From Ornithodoros turicata (lineage: Eukaryota; Arthropoda; Arachnida; Ixodida; Argasidae): a DNA stretch of 64,000 nucleotides. The translations under genes and the position numbers were made by a program. Positions 35,239 to 44,659 of this stretch are shown piece after piece. A model generated the notes under the pieces. That model searched no databases. It was not told the origin of the DNA and saw only the letters and a list, made by a program, of their open reading frames with translations. The stretch is taken from assembly GCF_037126465.1 (NCBI RefSeq), contig NC_088202.1, forward strand, positions 117,380,123-117,444,122, read 5' to 3'. The stretch's first letter is position 1. The number at the start of each line of letters is the position of its first letter.

Positions 35239-35675
35239 CCACGTTGCCGTCCCCGTGAAATATCAAGAGGCTGCTGGGAATGTAGTACTTCCACGAGGCG
35301 CGATGACATAGGAATACTGAAATGCGGCATTTTTCTATGAAATCTGCAAAACGTCTACAAATCCCCAGACACGCAGTGTCCGCAGAGTAAGTCTTTGAAG
35401 TGAAACGTCGTTACGTATCCCGTATTTATTTACTGAATTTACATGAATTTGTCGGTTTCTAAATCTCAATATAATCTATAGAACGTACGTGACAAGAATC
35501 TAAACAATATTCGTGTAAACACAAATGAAACTTAAGATAATCTTGTGTGAGGAATTAATATCGCTGTCTCCGCGATCGTGTTTTGGAATTTAGCCACAGT
35601 TGCGCTTTAACGTAACTTTCTTTTTGTGCTACCCCTCCCCCCTCCCCACAGCCAAACGCGAATGCTGTAAATTTT
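35239..35675. other. No recognisable gene
   Basis: AT-rich, with no motif recognised. Confidence 0.4.
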
Positions 35676-35803
35676 TTTTTATTGCGTGTTAGCGCCGCGA
35701 AGCAACTGTGGCTATGAGCGGCGTACAGATGTGGACAGATGGAGAGAGGACAGCAGGAAGGAGTAGGGGACAGGAAGATTAGTATGCGTCCTGGGCCGAC
35801 TGC
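35668..35803 (-). mobile_element. SINE family B, head missing
   Basis: The T run, GCGTGTTAGCGCCGCGAAGC, GTGGACAGATGGAGAGAGGA and GCGTCCTGGGCCGACT match the 5.1-kb copy, then the match stops. Confidence 0.8.
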
Positions 35804-35814
35804 TGCTGTAATAG

Positions 35815-36026
35815 ATTTTTAGTTCGCTGTTAGTGCCGCGAAGTAACTATGCCTATGAGCGGCGTACAGACGTAGACAGATGGAGAGACGGGGGTACAGG
35901 TGCCTCCTGAGCTGACTTCAAGGGGAACTGTGCCGACATTCGTCTGGAAAGACTTCGGAAGCCCCAGGGAAAATCTCAGACAGCATAGGCGGTGGAGGGA
36001 TTCGAACACACGACCTCCCAGTATTC
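35815..36026 (-). mobile_element. SINE family B, second tandem copy
   Basis: TGTTAGTGCCGCGAAGTAAC, GACAGATGGAGAGACGG, AAGGGGAACTGTGCCGACAT, CGTCTGGAAAGACTTCGGAA and GATTCGAACACACGACCTCC (tRNA B box in reverse) occur in order. It lies in the same orientation 12 bases after the previous copy. Its head ends at 36,026, exactly where a foldback begins. Confidence 0.8.
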
Positions 36027-36470
36027 GCTGTAATACATTGTACAGTGCTCACAACTTCCAACCAATCGGTCCAACAAGTCGGTGCGTTACCGCGACCTCG
36101 CTTCGATAATCCCCCGACTGGCGGCGAACATCGCAATCAGTACCGTGTCTAGCCCATGTTCTTCCGAGGGGTGTAGGGTGTTGACACGCTGTCGCTTGTT
36201 GTGAACACGTGTGGAAACGAACTCTACAAACAGACTTGGCAAGGTCGTCCCAAAGATTGGCCCAGGTGTTGTTTTTTTGTCGATTCTGTTTCCATACATG
36301 TTGACAACAAGGAGACAGCATGTCAACATCCTGCCACCCCTCGACAGAACATGGGTCACACCCGGTACTGATTGCGATGTTCGCTGCCAGTCGGGCGCTT
36401 ATCGGGGCGAGGACACGGTAACGTGAGATTGGTTGGCAGTTGCAAGCACTGTACTATGCAATGTACAGCG
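36027..36470. repeat. Foldback element with about 190-bp arms
   Basis: The left arm 36,027-36,221 and right arm 36,280-36,470 are inverted copies. For example GCGAACATCGCAATCAGTAC on the left faces GTACTGATTGCGATGTTCGC on the right, and TACATTGTACAGTGCT faces AGCACTGTACTATGCAATGT with an indel. The loop is about 58 bases. No coding family was recognised. Confidence 0.85.
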
Positions 36471-36545
36471 CTCTCTTTTGCATGACCACAGTGAAGGGTG
36501 CCTGCGAAGCCGCCCGCTGTCAGCCGATGCTCATTACGATGGTCA

Positions 36546-36614
36546 ATAACGCGCACCATCCAAGATTGACAAACTTTGGAATAAAGTTAGGCAATCCTGG
36601 ATGGTGCGCGTTAT
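36546..36614. repeat. Hairpin, 17-bp perfect arms
   Basis: ATAACGCGCACCATCCA faces TGGATGGTGCGCGTTAT across about 35 bases. The arms extend inward as AGATTG/CAATCC. Confidence 0.85.
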
Positions 36615-36619
36615 GCATT

Positions 36620-37957
36620 CGCTGTCTCTGGGATTAAAACAGGTGACGTTACGGGTCATCTATTGTCGTGCTGTTTTCGAAGGGTGAAGGGCAGTGTGAA
36701 CGAATGAACGTATTTTTTCTGTTTGCACTTTCTATGATATCATCTCTCGTTTGAGGCAACAAAGAAAGTCTTCCACTTTCCCCATAAGTGCAAACGTATC
36801 GAATGATAATTTGTAGAAGAGGGTTCTTTTCAGGCTCCAGGTGGGGCTATCGCTGCCAATTATCGGAATAACGATCCGTGCAAACGATGCACGCTTGTGG
36901 GACACGCCGTGAAACATTTTCAGAGGCAGTGTTTGGGGCTTGGTGGAGGCAATAAACCCAGGGGATTTAGTAGAAAATGCTTACAAGCCTTTGCCGACAG
37001 AAGTGAGCGCAGGTCCGACTTTGCGGCAGGGCTTCGAGGAGAGTTAAGTAATATTTAATGAAGTGATATAAATAATAGTGAGTTTTAGAACGCCGCTGAT
37101 AGCATCACCGTTCAGTTTCCGGAAGCAATGAGAACACATTTTACATTTTTATCTGTTGATCGTGTGGAGGTGGGCGCGGTAGTCTACCGGGCTCCCGGAA
37201 GCAGTAGTAGTGTTCGTAAACCGTTGATAACGTCACTGTTATGCTACCGTACCTACCGGAACTAATGGCAGCGTGCATGACTCAGAATGCTATCAATAGA
37301 CGATTTTAAAAAGATGCGCGCGCCATCAAGCGCCAGACGCAAAGCAGCATGGGAACTTTGAGGGACACTGCTCTGTCGTCTGCTTCGGTTATGGATTACC
37401 CCTGTAGCGGCCGGTGGACAACGACGCGGATGGACACGCCCCTGGAGCACCCGCTCCTCAGTGCCACCGGCGCGGCTATGGAGATAGGCCACCGTCATCG
37501 CCTCTCCGTGGCATACCATCACCGTCGGTCGGGACTCATGTAGAGGAAGACCATCGCCCTCTACACCGCTGCTGACGCTGCTGCTCACACCAGGAATGTT
37601 GTTGTTCTTCTTCTACCTCCGCCTCTGGCCTCTCCTAATGCTGTAAGACGGTGTAAGTTCCCATGAGCCCTTGCGTGCCACATGTGGCGCTGGCTTTTGT
37701 AAAAAGCTCTGTTGATTGGGTACGGTAGACGCGGTACTTCGGAAGCCACATTTCCAACGGTTTACTAACACTCACTAATACAGTAGACCATTGGTGCGCC
37801 TTAATGAAAATGAGCTAAGCTAACTTTTATTTCCAGTCGTGCTTTGTTAATGTAGAACAACATGTCGAGACGCACACGTCGGACTTCTCTTTGGAACAAT
37901 TCGCAGCTCATAAGCAACTGCTTAGAACCAGCTACCTCCAAAATATCATTTGTATAC
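36620..37957. other. No recognisable gene
   Basis: CTACCGG/GGTACGGTAG-like words recur at 37,170-37,260 and 37,715-37,745. They may be termini of an unidentified element. The frames between (for example minus 37,588-37,262) show no family. Confidence 0.3.
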
Positions 37958-38707
37958 TTACGAAGCGTTCCAGACATTCCAGAATGAAACATGTAACACA
38001 TACACACACGGAAGAAGGAGAAAACAGCCCCTATCCGCATCGTCGTCGTTCTCATTCTGCACTCGTTCACTTTGCTTAACAGGGGCATCAACAGCAGAAT
38101 TCTTTAACGTAATACGTCTTTCTTGTCGGTAAATAGGGGTACACGTGCTAAAACGGCATGCAACGAAAAGATGTTGCCTTTGTGACACCTGCAGCTCTGT
38201 AATAACTTTTTCTTTGTGTTTTGTATTTATTTTTTGCTCCTTTTGTTTGAGATATGTGAAAACACTTCGAACCGTTGAACGATTTGCATTAACACTACAA
38301 ATGACGAGGCGAAAAATAACTATGGCATTTTCGTGAGTAAGTCGCAGTAAAAGCGGAAAACAAAATACACACACGGGAAAGTAAAGCAAGTAAAAACAAC
38401 AAATACGCCGATGATGATGAGTGGGGGGAAAGCAAGCAAACATATTTTGTTGCGAAGCAAAAAGGTCGACAGCATCAAAAGGACAGGACAGCGTACCGGA
38501 ATGTTGTAAAGTTAATAAGAATAAAAAGAAGTTAATAGAATTAAAGTACACGAATCTAAAATTAATATACCCGAAGAGGCACCTACGCGACGACGTGCTA
38601 ACGTTCAGTAACACTCGAGTGAAGCGAATAATGAGAGGGTTCGTATTCGGGTGGAGCATGTGCCGAAGGTGGTCCTGTACGGTAAGCGCACAATTGTATT
38701 TATTCAT
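37958..38707 (-). CDS. Unidentified 249-codon open frame
   Basis: An uninterrupted minus-strand frame of 249 codons in AT-rich DNA, the longest frame in the window that I cannot assign to a transposon. The first half is rich in Phe, Leu, Cys and Ile with hydrophobic runs such as CCFYLLYFPVCVFCFPLLL that could be a membrane segment. The second half is polar (LKQKEQKINTKHKEK, NENDDDADRG). It starts right at the 3' tail of the LINE at 38.7 kb. I do not recognise a family. It may be chance, or the remains of a coding segment. No splice sites were judged. Confidence 0.22.
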   Translation of the reverse strand: MNKYNCALTVQDHLRHMLHPNTNPLIIRFTRVLLNVSTSSRRCLFGYINFRFVYFNSINFFLFLLTLQHSGTLSCPFDAVDLFASQQNMFACFPPTHHHRRICCFYLLYFPVCVFCFPLLLRLTHENAIVIFRLVICSVNANRSTVRSVFTYLKQKEQKINTKHKEKVITELQVSQRQHLFVACRFSTCTPIYRQERRITLKNSAVDAPVKQSERVQNENDDDADRGCFLLLPCVYVLHVSFWNVWNAS

Positions 38708-39440
38708 TCATTTTATTTTACCCTCAGGGCTTTGGAGCGTTACAGAGGGGGTGGGAACATAAAATACAGAAAAACTGCAACAGACCAATGTACAAAATTA
38801 ATATTCACAGACACTATTGCAGAGTAAGGAAATTATCATTTATAGCTTTGGTGTACCTCTTACTATATGTAATTAATGCAACGCAGCTGGAAAGGTGATT
38901 GGAGATGTCCGAGGGGATGAAAGACGATTAGAACGTGGCCGGTAGTATGACACGAACTGTACATTTCTGATCGACGCGTATGTATGATGCAGGCCGCAAC
39001 AGTGATGATTTTAAATGACCATTTACACTACATATTCTATGAAAAAGGATGAGACGTGCTATCTTGCGCCGGAGGTCAAGGGCTGTTAGTTTTAAGTTAC
39101 GTTTCATTTCGTTGACGCTTGCTGTGCGGTCGTAATTCCCAAAAAAGGAAAAGACTTGACCTATCTTGAACACTTTCTACTGCTTGTTTTAATGTCTAGT
39201 GTGCAGCGTCCCAAACCGCAACGGCGTATTTTAGTTTAGGTCTGATAAGCGTTTCCTATAAAGTTAGATTTCAGGTTAACTGGTGTCATCTGGTAATTGC
39301 ACTTTATGAAGCCGAGAGTACGGTTTTCATTTTTCCCTATACACCAAGCCAACCAAACCAACGATATGCAATAGCCGTTATGAATCCCACACGACGTTTC
39401 CATGAGAGATCGTTAGTAAGGTAAACCCCTCGATGTTTAT
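38703..39440 (-). mobile_element. CR1-like LINE 3' end
   Basis: Minus frames give LGFIKCNYQMTPVNLKSNF, then ASVNEMKRNLKLTALDLRRK and ARLILFHRICSVNGHLKSSL with RPASYIRVDQKC. This is the order of the C-terminal region in the 12-kb and 59-kb LINEs (SIDIPTLDLRRKV, LCLFHKVF, FISARLDHDYKV). The plus-strand start ATTTATTCATTCATTTTATT is the tail. Several stops; only the last quarter of ORF2 remains. Confidence 0.75.
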
Positions 39441-40893
39441 AGGAATTCCGTGTTTAAAGAAACACGGGACAGGAGAGGATTGCAGGACAAGCGCTGAGCA
39501 GCAGCGTAGAAAGATTTAATGAACATGACAAGCACCTGGTTTTAACTCTTAGATACAAAAGAAAAACTGGTTCCGACGAACGTGAACCTTCAGAGCGTTC
39601 TCGGCTCTACAACAACTATATGAAGCAAGCACGGAAAAGTATGTTGGATATTTGTAAAACCTTCCAGTTGAATAAACTATCGAAGTCAATCAAGAAAAAT
39701 GAAAAGGACTCTCTTGGCGTATTTGTTGTGGTCAAAACACATACGCCGCTGCTCCTGCTAAACTCCATCGTAGCCGAAGGGCACTCCTGGCAGAAACAGG
39801 TGTCGGGCTCCCTGCACAGATACCTTTCCACTTTGGAAGTCCGGGACACATTCACTGTGCGTAGCCCATCAGAACTGCTGGGCTACCTTGAAGGAGCTTG
39901 AACCACTGGGAATTCGTTGTTCTCGGTCGGCGTGGAGGACCTATTCTATTCAGTATCACATGCTCCCCTCTTTGTCGCTGACCGCGGTGAAGGAATGTAT
40001 TGAGGCGAGTAGTGTCATGAGTTTTCAGAACGCAAGCGGGCTTTCCGTCGGCGACTTTCTTGGCGTCCCCCCCCCCCCTGGAGTGTGACCTTCAGTTCAC
40101 ACTCGTGAAAGAAGGTGGCAGCGTATTTATCTAGAACCGGGGTATTTGCATAGGCTCATCAGTGGCTCCAGTGCTGTGTGAAATCTTTTTGCCCAGGTTC
40201 ATCGAAGCATCGAAAGTCGCCTAAAAGACCATGACGACTTTTTGGTCATATATGACGGCGAATGTGGAACGAGTATGGCAGAGGTGTTAGACATTTTCAA
40301 TTCATATTCCCATGGACTTACATTCACAAACGAATTGCCCTCGGAAGGAAGCGTATAGTAACTGGAGTTGGAATTAACAAGCTCACCTCACCACATGTGC
40401 TAGAATTTCTGCGTGCGATCCCAGAAAGGACTGCTCTCCTTAATTCGAGTATGCGCATTGAAAGACGCTGAAGATATTGTTTGTAAAGTCATGCTTAAAT
40501 ACCGCGTTAACTCGTTCTTGTGTACACAGCATGGAAGCTGCATTTCAGAAGCAAGTTGAAAGGTTACACAGTATGGAAGACTCATTTCAGAAGCAAGTTG
40601 AAAGGTTACAGCATGCTGGATATGTAACAAGTCTGATAAACAGTGTTGCTGAAGCCATCTTAAAAAAACGATCGGCCGCAAAGCCAGACATCAAGAGACA
40701 CACACGACAGGAGAGCGGTCGCTGTCCCATGCGTATACAGCATGATCCAGAGTTGACTTGTACACAGCTTCGCCTTGCGGGGCGGGTTGGGAGACACCCT
40801 AGCGGTGGTTACCGGAAATAAAGGGAGAGGAGGTTTCGGCTATCCCACTCGTGCTACAGGGGTGCAAGCCGTCACAACATCAGTGCATAGGTG
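39441..40893 (+). pseudogene. Penelope-like element reverse transcriptase, decayed
   Basis: The frame at 39,620-39,901 encodes KNEKDSLGVFVVVKTHTPL, IVAEGHSWQKQVSGSLHRYL and RSPSELLGYLE, the N-terminal fingers of Penelope-type reverse transcriptases (K-T-H-K-P, I-V-S-x-x-x-x-W-Q). Later frames give SGLSVGDFL, GICIGSSVAPVLCEIFLAQV, DHDDFLVIYDGECG (catalytic region; usual RYVDD is DHDD) and GLTFTNELP. The frame 40,477-40,821 is the linker with SCVHSMEAAFQKQVERL. A YRGASRHNI-like block follows just before 40,893, where a hAT-like element cuts the gene. The GIY-YIG nuclease is not seen. Multiple frameshifts. Confidence 0.82.
40529..40612 (+). repeat. In-frame 42-bp tandem duplication in the Penelope-like ORF
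   Basis: CAGCATGGAAGCTGCATTTC and CAGTATGGAAGACTCATTTC each continue AGAAGCAAGTTGAAAGGTTA, giving SMEAAFQKQVERLH followed by SMEDSFQKQVERLQ. The 14-residue unit is duplicated without breaking the frame. Confidence 0.9.
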
Positions 40894-41832
40894 GGGAAGT
40901 TACTTTTATTTTGTAGTGCACTACGTTACCCACTACTTTTTTTCAAAAACTAACGCGTTACGTTATTCGTTACTGTTGTGGTAGTAGGTAAAGCGTTACT
41001 AACGCCGTTACTTCTGATAAGTAATGCCGTTACGTTTGCATTACTTCACCAGTTGTCGTTATAATATGTACCATTTTTGGTTGAGTCACATAAGTGCATT
41101 CTGCAATTCAATACAAGCAATGTTGGGCGCAAACAAGGGTCGCGCATGAACACAACATACATGAAAGATGAAAGTCACTGAAAAGGTTAGCCAGCTGTAG
41201 GACTCGAACCTCATCTTCTGGATTGACAACTTACATGTACGATTCATTGCAACGCAGAAGTAGTTGATGTTCAAAATTTTCATCTATGAGCTTCGCCCGT
41301 TTGGCTGAGTGGACGGACGCCTAATGAGAAGTGAGTGCTCCTTGTCAAGGTTGATAGAGATGGTGACCTTTTATCTCACACAGTACAAATCCAAACAGCC
41401 AATCCCTTGGTACTTTGTCACTTGTTCAGAGGGTAGAGGCTATTTTTCTGTCGCTTTTGCCCCATTTGCCTGAAAAATACCAGAGGGAGTAAAAAATAGA
41501 GGTTGTAAACGAAGGTGACCTCTCAACCAGGGTAGGTCCATAGTCCTTCTTTTGCATTCTTCGTGGGTGTGGATGTGACCTTCTTGTCATTGTTGAGGAT
41601 GGATAGAAAAAATCGGGCATTTTCCGGGATTCTGCAGTCACGGTCCTCGCTCAAGCTTTCAAGCTTAGACGATGAAGCAATATTCCCGAACACGCAGTAA
41701 CGCATAACGCCGTCACGCGTTAGTTAGTAAAAATATAATGACGTTGCGTTACTCATTACTTTTCTACCAAATGTAATGCGTTGCCATACTTCACTAGTCG
41801 AATGTAACGCGTTACTCCCCACCTGTGAACAC
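40890..41832. mobile_element. Non-autonomous hAT-like element with TAACGCGTTAC-rich ends
   Basis: Ends CATAGGTGGGGA and TCCCCACCTGTG are inverted. Inside, left and right 150-bp regions are rich in GTTACTAACG/AACGCGTTAC words. The interior 41,045-41,700 shows no transposase motif. It carries one B-box-like sequence in reverse (GACTCGAACC at 41,210) and a TTTGGCTGAGTGGACGG box-A-like stretch at 41,300 of tRNA-like character. An 8-bp target duplication was not confirmed. It truncates the Penelope-like element. Confidence 0.6.
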
Positions 41833-42388
41833 CACCTCTCCAATATCCCTATCCTGTCTAGGTGGTGTTTGGCCGTTAGCGGCTAGCGCTATTGCCAGCG
41901 TTTTTTACGTTTGTCTTGTTCACGCTCGGCGGAACCAGTTTTTCTTTTGTGTCCAGGAATCACTTAAAGGTCAGATATGCCGATTTTGAAGTGCCGCAGA
42001 ACTGAGCGATACTCGCGCTGTGTGTTCATTACCTAACACTGAATATGAGTGCGAAATATCTTGCTCCAACTGTTCGTAGTTTTTTAGAAAACAGTTTTTT
42101 TAGTTCCCACGCCCGGCCGTCAGACCGTCGGCAAACCCTGCGCACGGGCGCACCGACGTCACTGCTCTCGGTTTATCTGTCTTTGGCTTGGCCGCTTGGC
42201 TTCTTTCGTTTCGTCCTCTGTGCATCGGTGCATCGTACATAAGCGAACAGCTGTTATGTTATTGCTAAGCCGGAAACAAAGCATGTGAATATTTTTTTTT
42301 GGCACGGCGTCGTTTGGAAAGTGCACTTCCTTGTTCTGACCTTGCCTTTTATGGGCTGGAGCGATATGCCACGGCGAAGTTGTCGAAG

Positions 42389-42677
42389 ATGCGACGGTGC
42401 TACGTGCTACGCTGTTAGAACAATTCATCGGAGCATTCAAGTGTTACCTTTTATAAGCTGCTAAAAGACCCAGCAGTGCGAAGCTCTTGGCTGACAGTAG
42501 TGCCTGCTAATTTCCACTGCAAGGATTTCGTCAACGAATGTTATCATAGGTTACGCGCGACTCCAGAGGCAATTTGGAATATCGGCACGAAATCGTCGGA
42601 TGAAAATCTGAGGTGCCCGACGCACAACATTTTGAACGTGCCACGGAGGATCAAGGCAAAAAACGAGAGCAAAAAAG
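42389..42677 (+). pseudogene. THAP-like exon with splice donor
   Basis: From ATG 42,389 the frame reads MRRCYVLRC, a TAG, then NNSSEHSSVTFYKLLKDPAV and RSSWLTVV, resembling THAP domains (C-x2-4-C, FHRFPKDPELR-KWL). The TAG lies where K is common in the family. The final C-x2-H is not clear (FHCKDF). The frame continues basic to AAAAAAG followed by GTAAGT at 42,678, a consensus 5' splice site. Likely the first coding exon of the putative Kolobok-like transposase, now broken. Confidence 0.42.
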
Positions 42678-43241
42678 GTAAGTCGAGGTTCAGATACAAA
42701 AAATAGCAAGCCTAATGAATCGATTGTGCAGCAGTCCTACTGCGCTTACTCTGATATAACCACGATTAACAACACAATAGTATTGATAATCTAACTTCTG
42801 AATTGTCACAGGTGCACGCTGAAGGCGGAAATGAAGCATGATCTGGCTTGCATCTGGTGCATGAAGAAATTGCTGGCACGTTAGTTGCAGTCTACCTCCA
42901 CCAACAGGTACGACAGTGTGATGTTATAATTTGAGTATTCACCTATGTTCAACTTTTCATGTGCACTCGCATGCAGACATCTTGACACCACTTTTAAATC
43001 TGCCCTCAAAGTTACAACCTGTGTTTTCAGGGTGGAAAACAAAGGTCGCCATTCTGGTTAGCTGCTATCTCCCAGTTCAAGCACTTTTGCTGTCTGGACA
43101 CTGGTTCCTGTGGATGGGCTGTTACAAGCTTCACTGTCTGATATAGAAGGTACGTTACATTAGTTCAGTTAATTTGTCTTTTGCACATTTTCGTTACTGT
43201 TAGTTGGATTACTGTTGGACATACAATCCTTTGACACACAG

Positions 43242-43342
43242 AAGCTGATGTTGCCTCTGATAACGTTTTAGAATTTTCAGTGTCATCAACGTCCATTGAG
43301 GAAGGTGCCTTTACTATCTGTGAACCTTTAATTGAAGAATAG
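43242..43342 (+). pseudogene. Putative acidic terminal exon in the TTAA-bounded element
   Basis: After TTGACACACAG (acceptor-like) the frame EADVASDNVLEFSVSSTSIE continues GAFTICEPLIEE to a TAG at 43,340. An upstream exon-like stretch ending GATATAGAAG with GTACGT at 43,150 joins in frame (SLSDIE to EADV). Acidic and serine-rich. Function unknown. It could be an exon of the THAP gene, but no cDNA support is available. Confidence 0.3.
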
Positions 43343-43715
43343 CCCAGAATTCACGTTAACATTGTCTACTCTTATTAATTCACTGTCTGTGTTCTGAGAG
43401 CTTAGAAAAATCGAAACTATTTATTTGTCACAACTTCACACTGGATGTGGTACTGGCTTGACATGTAAGCTAAAATACCTGGATTCTACAATAATTGTGT
43501 TGAACTTGGTGCATTACCGTGGGCAATGCCACATTCACTACATTTTTAGTGGGTCTGGTGCACAAATACTGTGTGCATACTGCATACATACATACTGTTT
43601 GATAGGCAAAAATACCTGAGGAGTGCTGTGTAGTCTTTTTACCTAAAGTCCATACTCTTACTGCAAAGTCACAGTACGTAGAACAGCAATGTGCAGCTAT
43701 GCTGCGATAGAGATT

Positions 43716-44059
43716 CACAACAGAAAGAAGACTGTTGAGAGCATCTAAATTTTAATGAGACGAGACGTTCGTGCACAAGGCTGCTCTTGTTAATGTCTAA
43801 CATGAAGTTACAAAATCCCGGAATATATAAAACATGTTGTATTGTAGAGAGCGAGGGTTGCTACAGACATAAAAATAATTACACAATCATATATAATAAA
43901 ATAAAAGGGGGTACAACTCCCCCCTCAACTCAACTCGACAACTCAATAACTCTACTTATTCTCTACCTTACAACATGTCATATATTCTGGAATTTTGTAA
44001 CTTGATGTTAGACCTCAAGAAGTACAGCCTTCTGTGCGAAAGTCTTCTTTCTGTTGTGC
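43716..44059. repeat. Inverted repeat, about 100-134-bp arms
   Basis: The left arm 43,716-43,850 and right arm 43,961-44,059 are inverted copies: GTCTAACATGAAGTTACAAA faces TTTGTAACTTGATGTTAGAC, and CACAACAGAAAGAAGACT faces AGTCTTCTTTCTGTTGTG. About 110 bases separate the arms. The arms differ by several indels. Confidence 0.8.
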
Positions 44060-44224
44060 ACAATCATTAAATGCTTTTTCTTTCTTTTTTTCTGCAGTGA
44101 TGAGCATCCATAAGGACACATGGCAGAAAGGGAGTCTCTTTGAGATGACAAACCCTCATCACCTCATGAGGATACAATGATTGACGAATGGTTCTCAAGT
44201 ACATCGAAACTTCAACAAATAATT

Positions 44225-44300
44225 CATGAAAAAGCCAGTCAGTGCTAGCACCAGGAATTGAACGTGGACCGTCCTGCTACCAGTCAGAGATGTTACATTT
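44225..44300 (-). mobile_element. SINE-like tRNA-related fragment
   Basis: ACCAGGAATTGAACGTGGAC and CGTCCTGCTACCAGTCAGAG read in reverse resemble a tRNA T-arm and anticodon arm region. It differs from families A and B. Only this short piece is present. Confidence 0.35.
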
Positions 44301-44576
44301 CAGGCGCTCATTGACTTTTGGTGAATTACTTGTTGACTTTGTCCCAAGGTGGAGCTCGCCACAGCTCATTTGTCTATCTGTTAATGTTGTGGCGTGTGTT
44401 GCGTTTTTCTCTTTGTGTGTTCCAGACTCAGAACGGTTCATTTGGATCAGGTCAGGTACGTTTCATTTAGACATGGCAAACATAAAGTGGTGTTTCTCAA
44501 CACAACTTAGCAGTGGCCTTCATGCATTACTGCCACGGCCATTAAGCGTGAATGGAAGGCTGCACATTATGCATGA

Positions 44577-44655
44577 TGTAAAACCCCAAGACTAGGAACA
44601 CGAAGGGACAAACACAAACACGTCCCTTTGTGTTCCCTAGTCACGGGGTTTTACA
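44577..44655. repeat. Hairpin with 33-bp arms
   Basis: TGTAAAACCCCAAGACTAGG with AACACGAAGGGAC on the left faces GTCCCTTTGTGTTCCCTAGT with CACGGGGTTTTACA on the right, 12-base loop, a few mismatches. Confidence 0.85.
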
Positions 44656-44659
44656 TATG

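Noticed and set aside
38703..38740. Target-site duplication for the LINE tail at 38.7 kb
   Set aside because: The 5' boundary is unclear and no matching flank was found.
41170..41340. tRNA genes from a B-box-like GGTTCGAGTCC (minus) and a box-A-like TGGCTGAGTGG (plus)
   Set aside because: The two boxes are on opposite strands, and no full cloverleaf could be drawn from either.
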